Part shown: one piece after another, positions 1 to 7,663 of the stretch
How the letters are laid out: every line of letters starts with the position of its first letter
How positions within the stretch are numbered: position 1 is the first letter of the stretch
From: Cylindrotheca closterium
Taxonomy: Eukaryota; Bacillariophyta; Bacillariophyceae; Bacillariales; Bacillariaceae
DNA length: 10,678 nucleotides
Reading direction: 5' to 3'
Assembly: GCA_933822405.4 (NCBI GenBank)
Contig: CAKOGP040002039.1
Coordinates: 1 to 10,678, forward strand
The notes under the pieces: model-generated
The model's database searches: none
The model's input: only the letters and a program-made list of their open reading frames with translations
What the model was told of the DNA's origin: nothing
Made by a program: the position numbers and the translations under genes

Positions 1-454
1 TCTGCACGGGAATACATGAGCGATAACGCACAGTGGTATCAATGCAGGTGAGAAACTTAGCATTCTCGATCTCCATGTGATCAATACAGACGGTAATAGA
101 TCGATTGTGCTGATATAATTCCTCTGGCGGACTGAAGAAGTCGTCGTACGTCTTCTTCAGAGTTGGTCTTATTGACTTGCCTTTCAATGTAGAGGCGTCA
201 GGTCCAAAGATTGCTTCGGCATGATTGATAGCTTCTTCAGTGATAGGACACTTCTTGATGAGACCAGATTGGATTGCATACTTCAGACTTTTGGTGCTTG
301 GAACATTGAGTATGTGCATTGCACTTCTCGCTTCCATCGCAGCCTTGACTTGTCTTGGAGTGAATCCTTCCTTTTTCTTTCGAACAGTTGCCATCTTGGA
401 GGTCATCTCGAGTCCAGCATATCCATTCTGTTTGTTTGAAGAAAGTTCAAAATG
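1..454 (-). pseudogene. Ty1/copia pol fragment: pre-integrase region and start of integrase core
   Basis: The minus strand is open from the CAT codon at 452-454 to the window edge (about 151 codons), with a TAG at 455-457 just before it. The peptide has the copia pre-integrase layout: GFTPRQVKAAMEARSAMH, then LKYAIQSGLIKKCPIT, then AIFGPDASTLKGKS, followed by VCIDHMEI. The Asp of that last motif sits where the first catalytic Asp of the D,D,E integrase falls, and CIDTTVRYRSCIP follows. The family integrates cDNA copies of the element into the host genome. The HHCC zinc finger usual in this part is not recognisable, which I also associate with diatom copia elements. Protease and the start of pol are absent: the fragment stops exactly where an inverted repeat begins at 454. 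It continues past position 1, so integrity downstream is unknown. It may be the displaced pol of the element whose gag lies at 4238-5515, or an unrelated copy. Confidence 0.85.
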
Positions 455-511
455 CTAAAGGCACTCACAATAGAGCACATTTTGCTTTATTCTAACATTC
501 AATCACAAAAG
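454..511 (+). repeat. 58-bp inverted repeat, left arm, with internal hairpin
   Basis: This segment matches the reverse complement of 5584-5641 at 55 of 58 positions. It starts GCTAAAGGCACT and contains a small hairpin, AATAGAGCA paired with TGCTTTATT across a short loop (one G-T pair). Its outer edge coincides with the break in the copia pol fragment. Its inner part overlaps the last codons and stop of the 818-492 reading frame. It could be the terminal inverted repeat of a 5.2-kb insertion. I found no target-site duplication outside it. Confidence 0.8.
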
Positions 512-818
512 TAAGTTCAACGATTTTCCCTTGGAAAATCCCTTGTTTACAGAACTTGATTTGACCTCTACGACAATTCTGTGTTGAATGCAGTACTTTG
601 GGACATCTTGTATTATTCCCTACTGCATTGTACACAACATCAAAGTCTCACCTGTATATGGTCATTCCCTTTTTCTGTGGATGTAGATTGTCCAACAGAC
701 TTGCGTCCGGCATACTTGCGTCGAATCCCGACATCACGATCAAAGTCCGATCGTACGTGTCAAAAACTTCGTACTTGAATAGTTTCTTTTCGGAACGTAA
801 AAACTCATATTTTGTCAT
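492..818 (-). pseudogene. Duplicated unknown reading frame, copy A (about 108 codons, one internal stop)
   Basis: Starting from the ATG at 816-818 the minus strand reads MTKYEFLRSEKKLF, runs 56 codons to a TGA at 648-650, and stays open in the same frame to a TAG at 492-494. The last residues are IVELTFVIEC. Copy B at 5751-6569 has the same frame, with Trp in place of the 648-650 stop and its own stop elsewhere. The two copies differ by a 12-bp indel, which keeps the frame. An ancestral coding frame is therefore likely, although many of the base differences change the amino acid, as in drift. The ATG overlaps the stop of the long gene at 815-4038 (ATGA). I do not recognise the protein: it has no signal peptide, no membrane segment and no known motif visible. 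It may be the 3' end of a transposon gene whose stop lies in the inverted repeat. Confidence 0.5.
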
Positions 819-820
819 AT
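497..820. repeat. LTR-like direct repeat, copy A (324 bp)
   Basis: This sequence recurs in the same orientation at 5773-6571 once the MITE there is ignored. By hand count there are about 19 substitutions and one 12-bp gap (around 94% identity). It lies directly after the unknown gene in the direction of gag transcription, as a 3' LTR would. Against a classical LTR, the shared block does not start TG and end CA, and I see no purine tract beside it and no 5-bp target duplication. If a few imperfectly matching bases are included, the minus-strand end becomes TGTTG in both copies (827 and 6578), a common copia LTR start. Confidence 0.75.
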
Positions 821-3800
821 CCCAACAGTCATTGCAGCAGTCTCTTGGGCGGCCTTCATTGCCTCCGATTGGTCACGAACGGACTGTAGGTCCTGGTTCA
901 AACTGTTCTTTTTGGCAGTAATGGTCTCAATGGTCTGAAGAGCGGTCTGGAGCTGAGCCTGGCTCTCGTTCCAATCGTCAAGGTAACCAATCACGGAAAG
1001 ACCGTTGTTTACGTCCGGAACATGTTTGGCGTGGATGTCGATGTGGAGGGTGCCCTCGAGAATCTCTACAGGGTCTTCCATTCAGAGAAGGAAGTCCATT
1101 GGGTCACGGACTTGAGGACCTTGATCGTTGGTGGGATCGTCACTACAGCGGGAGCGGAGCTCCGACGGGACCCATTCAATGTGAAGCTTGCGATTCTGGT
1201 AGGCGAGATCGGTAGCTGACCAGTTCTTGATAACTTGGATGAAATTGGGGAACGACAACTCGCCTAGGTGGAACTGAAGAAAAGAAGGCAGGTTGTCGAG
1301 CACGTTCATCGCGAGAGGAAGATAGCGCTGGCGGACCACCACAAGTAACATTCGTCTTCCTCTGCGGTTAAGATCATGACAAACAGAGGGTTTGGTCTGT
1401 CGTTGGTGAGGTCCATCTGAGCAAGCTGGCCGATCCAGGCATCGTCGTCCTCGGGAGACTTGGGTGCCATGAGGAGGGACTTTTTCTTGTCCTCCACAGG
1501 CTTTGGAGTGGAGGCAACCAAAGACTTTTTGATGATGGTGGTCCACTCAAAGGTTGGGGGGCCATTATCATCATCGTCGTCACCGGACGACTCGCTATCA
1601 CTCAGCACCTCTATGGCCTTGGCAGGGGGCTTCTTGGGTTCTACATCCTCCGCCTTCTTGGCCTGGGCGCCCGTGGCAATGACGGCAATAAGGAATCGCA
1701 GGAAGGTGAGCTTCCCAAAGTTCTCAGTGACAGCAGAAGTCAGCATGCCCGGGAGTTTGATGGGAATCCGGTAGATTGCAGTCAGAACCCGCGTCGCCCA
1801 AGTCCTTTCCCGCATGGCTTCAATCAGGGACTGAAGCTGTGGGCACTGTTTGCCAAGGACCAATTCGTCTTTTGCCGCCTGCCAATCTCTGGTGTAATGG
1901 GTCGGTGCTTGGAAGGGAGCACAACTGGGCTTACGTAGGTCCAAGTTCGCAGCCAAAATCAGGTTGGCCTCGCGAGCGAAGGCTTTTGGAACAAAGAGGT
2001 GCCAGCAGGAGTCCTCAAGAAGACCCAGTGAATTTGGCAGAGAAGAACCGTGGATTGTTGACCCATTCTTGCATGAGGCCGATGGGGTACTGGAAGTTGC
2101 AGAGACGCATCAAGTCTTTGCAGTGCGGACCAATCGCCAATCCTTGTGGTAGCAACGGGAGGAAGCCAAGCCGGACCATGTCGGAAACCTGGATAGGAGT
2201 CGGGAAGACGCCCGCCCGAGGCTCACTGGACAAGACAGAGTGAAGTTCTTGCATGAGAATGGGAGGGGCAGTGTCCATCCCGAACCGCATGCCAGTCTTG
2301 TAGGTCTTGGACCCAGTCTTCCAAGGTTTGTTGAGGATGTAAGGATTGCCGATGTTGGGATCGAGGTAGATCTTCAGGTGGGCCCAATCCTTGGCTTTTT
2401 TGTCAAACCCCTTCAAGTTCCGGATCCACAGTTGTTGTCGGGTGAATCGGCCATCAGCAAAAGGTAGAAGGACGACCTTGGAAGTGATCTCGCCCCAGAT
2501 ACCGGAAGCAAACTGATGGAAGCCATTGTAGGCAGTCTGGACTTGATTGAACTAGGACGAACCGACGCCCTGCCAATCAAAAACAATGGACACGTTGAAG
2601 ATGGTAATGTGCCAAAAGGGAGAGGCATTCCAATGGACAGCAAGAAGGCGCATCAATCGTTTGTCGGTGGTGAGAGGAACCGTGGGAGCGGGGAGAGCGG
2701 CAACAGTGTCTCTGTAGGTTGGGGCACTATTGTGGTCCTCTGCTCCATTTTCCGCACTGGTCCTCCCACGGTGGGTCTTGGCTACCACGACGTCGTCAGC
2801 TGGAACACTGGCTTCCTGTGTTCCTGTTGGGGTGCCAGCGATGACGTGAACGGCGTCAGACATGACCACTTGTTGGCAAGGAGGAGTGGCATCCAAAGGT
2901 GGAGTTTGTTGGCAGGAATTGGACGGACTTTTTGGTGGCGTCAGTTCCGTTTGCATTGGGACAGCGGGAGACGGGCGCGAATCGTGTGCCTTGGCACCTT
3001 TTGGATTCTCTGGAGTCGATGGAGGGCGCTTCTTAGACTTGGACTGAGCTTTGGCTATTTTCGACTCTTGGTCTAGTCGCTCGAATTCCTCCACAATGGG
3101 AGGAATGATACCCGGGCCTGTCCAAGGATGAGCGAAGAGTTCGGATGCCGCTAGCCACATCCAAGTCAACGGCTCGGCGCGTTGAACAATTAATGTCCAG
3201 TCGAACACGAGCGAAAATTCCGAAAAGCAAGGTGACTTTTTGTCCGTAGTGATAACGCGTTGGGCTGTTGCAAGATCAAACACAACAGTGGGGCACTATG
3301 TAGCGAGACAAAGAAAGTACTCGCGAAGAGCCCAGGAACCTTTGTCCTTGTCGGCGTCTTTGAGATCTCCAAGGGAGAACAGATTCTGCATGCTGGACCA
3401 AAGCTGTGGCATCAAACCGCCGGGTGAAGGGTCGTACGCCTTCAGGCCAGTCAGGATGAACTCAGCGATGTTGTCATAGATTTGGGCGTCGGAAGATGGA
3501 TCCATGTTGACATCGGCCCACCAGCCAGGGCATTTGGAGATTGCCCGGCCAGAGTATTCTGCCGTGCAAGAGGACCAAGTAAGAATAAATGCCTGGTTTC
3601 TGAAAATCTCTTTCCTCCACGCCTTCTTGTAGAGCCTGTGGAACTTTGACACCTTGAGGTTCTTGTTGTAGGCAACGAGCGGCCGTCCTTGCACTGCGTC
3701 ATCCTCGGCGGTTTTGGAAGGGGGGGAGTTGCTTGCGTTGACTCTTGATATTTGTGGGATCAGGATTTTCCTTGGTGAGATTGATCGACAAAGGAGTGGT

Positions 3801-4038
3801 CAAGTTCGATCGAGCTTTGGCCGTGAGGCCAACCTGACCTTGGGCAACTTCAGATGAGAGGAGCGAGCGACCTGTCATTGCGCCATCCTTGGCGGTTTTT
3901 GAGGGGTTTTGCTTGCTGATGCGCTTGGGATTTGTGATGGCAGGATTGTCCTTTGTCAGAGCAATCGACGATTGAGTGGTCGTATTTGATCGTTTTTTTC
4001 TTCTCAAGACCTCCCTGACCTTGGTCAGCTACAGTCAT
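815..4038 (-). pseudogene. Long decayed gene of unknown family carried next to gag (about 1,070 codons)
   Basis: The likely start is the ATG at 4036-4038 (MTVADQGQGGLEKK), with an in-frame TAG 13 codons before it. Reading passes through: a basic, repeated N-terminal region (to about 3700); a Trp-rich globular part (about 3690-3050, with KVSKFHRLYKKAWRKE and PGWWADVN); a Pro/Ser/Thr linker (about 3050-2640); a second globular part (about 2640-1800, with WAHLKIYLDPNIGNPYILN and GFLPLLPQGL); an acidic stretch SDSESSGDDDDD near 1600-1565; and a predicted coiled-coil tail (about 965-830). Damage: frame changes near 3993-3999 (T7), 3720-3726 (G7), about 2015-2030 and about 1306-1350; in-frame stops at 3296-3298 (TAG), 2552-2554 (TAG) and 1082-1084 (TGA). 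Apart from these breaks the frame stays open and compositionally sensible, so I read it as one former gene and not several. I do not recognise the family. A structural protein of a mobile element or a captured host gene are both possible. Confidence 0.6.
3691..4030 (-). repeat. Imperfect 184-bp tandem repeat inside the N-terminus of the unknown gene
   Basis: Unit 1 (3691-3874) and unit 2 (from 3875) align, for example GCACTGCGTCATCCTCGGCG at 3691 against TCATTGCGCCATCCTTGGCG at 3875. At protein level RSNLTTPLSINLTKENP matches RSNTTTQSSIALTKDNP, and a Pro-Ser-Lys-Thr-Ala motif recurs. The spacing of 184 is one base more than 61 codons, which fits a single-base insertion in the G7 run at 3720-3726 of unit 1. 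The repeat supports the view that this part was translated. Confidence 0.75.
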
Positions 4039-4237
4039 GATCGAATTCGGGTCCTTCTCCGGGGGGTGATGATGCTATCCTTCATATTGGCTTAAATTTA
4101 GTTCCTGTTTCAACGACAACAACTGTTTTCCTGTACGTACAAAACGCGTAGGACTGGTACAGTTTTGTTTTGGAGAAGTGTGTGGAAAAATATTTTCTAC
4201 CTTTTATTTTTTTTATTTTATTTTTGATTTTTATGCA
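4039..4237. other. Spacer between gag and the unknown gene, with an A-rich tract
   Basis: No coding sequence is supported here. Just after the gag stop (minus strand), 4199-4235 is nearly all A and T, with runs of 5 to 8 A on the gag-sense strand. It may be the remnant of a poly(A) end, or simply a low-complexity linker. The rest is unremarkable; TGTACGTACA near 4134 is a short palindrome. Confidence 0.5.
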
Positions 4238-5515
4238 TCATTTGATTACACCTGTAGTACCAGCAAGTCGCAAAGGTGTGTTAACGCTTCCCGCAACACT
4301 TGATGCTCCACTTGTGGATGCAGAAGCTCCAGGAACTATAGGTGGAACAGTAGCAACAGTAGCTGGAACGGTTGCTCCAATCTGATAAAGATTGAGCTTT
4401 TTCCCAAAGTCAACATATTGATCCTGATTCTTCCATTGGATCTTTGGTAGCAGTCTGCCTGGGCATTTTGGAGCCATATGGTCTTCGTTGCCACATACAT
4501 AACATGCTGCCTTCTTCTTTCCATCCTTTGGTTTCCCTTTGCCTTTGCCTTTACCTTTATTAGGTTGGTCTTTTCCTTGGTACAGGTTCACTCCCGGATT
4601 TTTAATCACATCCATGTGAATCTTCAGCATAACTTGTGCTTTGCTGACCGGATAATAATCCACTTCCCTGCAATAGTTCGTCTGAAGATCCAGTATCAGA
4701 GGAGCTGTTCTCGTTCAATCGCAGTTGCACAGAAATCCTGTTGCAAGAACAGCTTCAGAGATATCATCTTTGAACTTGTCTTGAGCAGCAGTATCAGTGC
4801 TAGCAATAGCAGCATACGCTTTTGTCTTGACTGCAAAGTTTTGGAACCAGGCAACGCCATATAGATCTTGCAGGACTTCAGCCTGTGTCAAGAATCGTTC
4901 CTTGAAATGCATCAAGTTTTCGGTTGTTCCTTGTTTCATCGCAAAGAACTTTTGATTGGCTTCCCAGAAATCCAAGAAGTCATACTCAGCATCAGCACTC
5001 TTCTTCATGAATTGTTCAATACGGTTCAAGAGTTCGATTGGATCCTCAAGAGTAGTAGTGCAATCGGCTTCACCTCGAAGCTTGATATCTATCGTCTTTG
5101 TCACAAATTTCAGCATGATGTTTGATTTGACGGTTCTCTTGTTTGTCTTGAAGTAGGCTGATCTTTGCATGTTCTTGTCGAGCTTTGCAGAATAGAGAAT
5201 CTTGTTTTGAGTCATCTCTGTTTCTCTTGCAACAGCTTCACTTTGAGTTGGAGCGTTCAATCTTGGAGCGATTGCATTGAAGTTGATCGACTTCCCATCG
5301 CAAATCAATTTCACCATGTCTTTGGAGCACTTCATTCTGGAAGCTTAGATGTAGTCGGTCACTCTTTCTTTGGCATGTTGGTATGACAATCTTGCCTTTC
5401 CATCGTTTTCATCTTTTGTAGAAAATAGATGTTTTGCAACTGTTGAACTTGTATTGCTCTTGACTTTCTGAGGAGTCACACGTCCTTTTCCACCACCGGA
5501 TGAAGAACGTCCCAT
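4238..5515 (-). pseudogene. Ty1/copia-type gag with CCHC zinc knuckle, two in-frame stops
   Basis: The minus-strand frame from the ATG at 5513-5515 (MGRSSSGGGKGRVTPQ) to the TGA at 4238-4240 spans 426 codons in one unbroken frame. It is interrupted by a TAA at 5345-5347 (codon 57) and a TGA at 4715-4717 (codon 267). Codons about 155-220 carry the copia gag core (DFLDFWEANQKFFAMK, then HFKERFLTQAEVLQDLYG). A Lys/Gly-rich basic stretch precedes the zinc knuckle at about codons 338-351, C-X2-C-X4-H-X4-C (CYVCGNEDHMAPKC), which binds RNA in this family. The tail is rich in Val, Pro, Ala and Ser and then stops; no protease motif follows. Gag forms the retroelement's particle and packages its RNA. 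An upstream in-frame GTG at 5531-5533 is a less likely start. With the stops this copy cannot make full-length Gag unless read through. Confidence 0.85.
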
Positions 5516-5583
5516 TGTCAATGAATCACTCACTCCTTTGTAGATAAGGCAGTGCTGTTCTTGACGTATTTTTGTTTTGTTGC

Positions 5584-5641
5584 CTTTTGTGATTGAATGT
5601 TAGAATAGAGCAAAATGTGCTCTATCGTTAGTGCCTTTAGC
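5584..5641 (-). repeat. 58-bp inverted repeat, right arm, with internal hairpin
   Basis: This is the reverse complement of 454-511 with three mismatches. Its hairpin is perfect over 8 bp (ATAGAGCA with TGCTCTAT). It lies about 70 bp upstream of the gag start in the gag direction. On the plus strand the segment CCTTTTGTGATTGAATGTTAG also reads PFVIEC-stop, the same ending as the reading frame in copy A. The repeated unit therefore looks like the 3' end of one sequence present in both orientations. Confidence 0.8.
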
Positions 5642-5750
5642 GCTCAGAACAAACTCTCTGCAATCTAAATTTGTAATCAACTATACAACACTTTCATGAC
5701 AATAGTTCTCCTGTGTTAGGTATACTTTGAGTGAAATTGTTCCTATTTGA

Positions 5751-6569
5751 TTAATATTTGGCTTGAATTGATGATTCAATCACAAAAGTAAGTTCAACAA
5801 TTTTCCCTTGGAAAATCTCTTGTTGACAGAACTTGATTCAACTTCTACAACAATTCTGTGTTGAATGCAGTACTTTGGGACATCTTGTATTATTCCCTAC
5901 TGCATCGTACACAACATCAATATCCCACTTGTATACCGTACATTTGGAAATTGGCGGGAGGAGAATGCGCTACAGCTATCTTCTCATGACAAAACCGAGT
6001 TATGCAATTATCGTTTTTTCAGCGCCACGGTGCATATAATGCTCTGCGGCATGGGGTACTCAGTTTTTTGACTTATGCAATATCCCAGGAGGAGATGTTG
6101 TTTCTAAGGTTTGCATAAGCAATTTATGTTATATTTGTGACTGTATGCTCGGCACACGCAAAATAAAACGACGTATTAAGTGGTCTGTCTGTCCGTCGCC
6201 ACCACTTAAAGGAAATCTCCTTTGCCAGACCTTTGATGTTAAGTAATTGAAGAAACTTTAGCATCAAATCCCAGCGCTTTACCGTGGTTTTGGTTGATTT
6301 CTGATACCTCCATTGAAATCTACATGAAAACCTGGTCAAGTCTATATTTTCAAGTATTTTTCATGCGGTTGTTTACAAGTTTTTGTTCCCTAGCCTCCCG
6401 CCAATTTCCAAATGTATGGTAGGGTCATTCCCTTTTTGTGTGGATATAGATTGTCCAACAGACTTGCGCCCGGCATACTTGCGTCAAATCCCGACATCAC
6501 GATCAAAGTCCAATCGTACGTGTCAAAAACTTCGTACTTTTTGGAACGTAAAAACTCATATTTTGTCAT
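5751..6569 (-). pseudogene. Duplicated unknown reading frame, copy B, split by a MITE
   Basis: Starting from the ATG at 6567-6569 the minus strand reads MTKYEFLRSKKYEVFD, matching copy A (492-818) apart from a 4-codon gap and substitutions. The frame runs into the MITE at 5936-6419, and on its far side resumes in the matching frame with WDIDVVYDAVGNNTRCP. Copy B keeps Trp where copy A has a stop. It has its own stop, a TGA at 5838-5840, where copy A has a Gln codon, and the frame then continues to a TAA at 5751-5753. The shared block ends near 5773, so the C-terminal end (SSIQAKY) differs from copy A. Function is unknown. Confidence 0.5.
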
Positions 6570-6571
6570 AT
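5773..6571. repeat. LTR-like direct repeat, copy B (interrupted by a MITE)
   Basis: Partner of 497-820, same orientation. Without the 5934-6419 insertion it is about 313 bp. It lies upstream of gag, as a 5' LTR would, but the gap to the gag start is about 260 bp and I see no convincing primer-binding site next to it. The joining point across the MITE matches copy A with no gap (GTATA then GGGTCATTCCC, against GTATA then TGGTCATTCCC). Confidence 0.75.
5936..6419. mobile_element. 484-bp Tc1/mariner-like MITE with TA target duplication
   Basis: The ends are 26-bp inverted repeats, 5936-5961 and 6394-6419, with one mismatch: CCGTACATTTGG then AAATTGGCGGGAGG on the left, CCATACATTTGG then the same on the right. 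TA dinucleotides flank the element at 5934-5935 and 6420-6421. The uninterrupted paralogue at about 655-660 shows the empty site with a single TA, which is direct evidence for an insertion. The interior has no credible reading frame. CTTATGCAA near 6071 and TTGCATAAG near 6112 form a small hairpin. TA duplications are typical of Tc1/mariner transposons; as a non-autonomous copy it would need transposase from elsewhere. Confidence 0.88.
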
Positions 6572-6578
6572 TGCAACA

Positions 6579-6806
6579 CTCTCACTCTGCAGCCATCCTC
6601 TATGGTTTGTCCGTTATGTCTGTTGGTCGCACGTAAACAAGCGAAGGACTCTCCATAGCCTCTCACTATACAGCCATCATCTATGGTTTGTCCGTTACGT
6701 CTGTCAGTTGCATGTAAACAAACAAAAGACTCTCCATAGCCTCTCACTCTGCAGCCATTGTCTATGCTTTGTCCGTTATGCAAACGAGCAAAGGACTCTC
6801 CATAGT
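6579..6806. repeat. Minisatellite: two 81-bp units and one 66-bp unit
   Basis: The units are 6579-6659, 6660-6740 and 6741-6806, each starting CTCTCACT and ending with GACTCTCCATAG plus one base. The third lacks 15 bp. Both 81 and 15 are multiples of three, and the minus strand (6885 to 6556) stays open across the array, reading RGYGESF and NGQTIDDGC in each unit. It starts right beside the outer edge of direct repeat B. Confidence 0.85.
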
Positions 6807-6898
6807 CTCTGAATGCAAAGCACCAAACCAGAAAGCTGCCTTCTTGCGTTTTCCCAGAGTTGAGATATTGAGTCGATTGTGTCAAATAAAGCTTGCAA
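6625..6898 (+). repeat. Left arm of a diverged inverted repeat
   Basis: Segments such as GTCGCACGTAAACAAGCGAA (6626-6645) and GAAAGCTGCCTTCTTGCGTT (6831-6850) recur as reverse complement, with substitutions, in 7446-7620. The left arm includes the end of the 81-bp array plus single-copy sequence to about 6898. Confidence 0.6.
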
Positions 6899-6954
6899 AT
6901 ACTTCTTCTTCACTCACACAGACTACATACACAACAAGCACTCCTATCCTTGGG

Positions 6955-6976
6955 ACACACCACACCACACCACACC
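6955..6976 (+). repeat. ACACC pentanucleotide microsatellite
   Basis: About four copies of ACACC in a row, inside a CA-rich stretch (about 6910-6980). Confidence 0.85.
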
Positions 6977-6977
6977 A

Positions 6978-7445
6978 ACATCTCAATCCCTTTTGTTAAG
7001 AAATCCACCTCAATAAGAACAAGCACATAAGCTCGTAGCCAACAGGGGTTCCTTTGGTGACTAGCACCTGTGTATGTAGTCTACTTTTGGCTTTGCCATT
7101 AACCCAACAAAATGAAACAAATTCATCTCTTTGTCAACAATAAAATGAACAAGAACAGGATTTTTGGATCAGGGCTAGTAACTTGCAAAGCACAGTCTGT
7201 TTGAAACGCTAGTAGCTCAGCTTGTTGCCTTGCAATTACAATCAGCAATAAAGGCAACAACAGAGGACAAGAAGTTCATGAATGGTTTGGGAATTCAGAA
7301 CAATCTACCACTTGCAAGTGATGAGAAACGGACATACATCCAAATATTCCAAAGTAGCTAAAGTAACCAATAAATAATTTAAATTTGAGTTACGGAGGTG
7401 CTTCATTTTACCATCGCGTGTTGTGCTTGATTTTGTTGGTACGAT
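6978..7445. other. Gene-free stretch between the inverted repeat arms
   Basis: AT-rich sequence with no supported coding region on either strand. The only structure I see is a 9-bp stem, TGTTGCCTT (7223-7231) with AAGGCAACA (7251-7259). Confidence 0.5.
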
Positions 7446-7620
7446 GATGGTTTGTCATTGCAAGGTTGTATTTTTGACGCAATCTCAAGTCTTGGAAAAT
7501 GCGAGAAGGCAGCTTTTTGGTTGGGTGATTTGCGTTCAGTCTCAGGGAGACCCTTTGCTTGTTTACGTGCGACCTAGAGACAATGTGGATTGACTGCAAG
7601 ACAATGACTGTAGAGTGGTT
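7446..7620 (-). repeat. Right arm of the diverged inverted repeat
   Basis: Read on the minus strand it contains GGTCGCACGTAAACAAGCAA (7555-7574), then AAAAAGCTGCCTTCTCGCAT, both close to the left arm (6625-6898). The two arms could be the ends of one old foldback-type element or two independent copies of a repeat family in opposite orientation. There are several small indels, so the structure is old. Confidence 0.6.
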
Positions 7621-7663
7621 CAGAGTCTCAGAGAGTGTAGCCATCGTGGCAAAAATTCGGTGC

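Noticed and set aside
221..458. Two plus-strand frames of 72 and 77 codons
   Set aside because: Antisense shadows of the clear copia pol frame on the minus strand.
821..860. Possible extension of repeats A and B beyond 820 and 6571 (both continue with CAACA and a GCAGC block)
   Set aside because: Needs several gaps and cannot be told from chance; on the A side it lies in the coding tail of the unknown gene.
2516..3076. 186-codon plus-strand frame
   Set aside because: Antisense to the Pro/Ser-rich linker of the unknown gene; its Gly/Trp/Arg-rich composition is what complementing that linker produces.
5584..5641. Helitron 3' end (hairpin followed by CTRR)
   Set aside because: The hairpin is followed by GCCTTTAG, not CTRR, and the unit occurs inverted at both sides, which is not Helitron-like.
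6124..6339. 71-codon minus-strand frame inside the TA-flanked MITE
   Set aside because: Too short for a transposase, no D,D,D/E motif; a chance frame in a non-autonomous element.
7208..7260. tRNA-like wording (TAGTAGCTCAG followed by a short stem)
   Set aside because: No T-arm consensus or acceptor stem pairing could be found around it.
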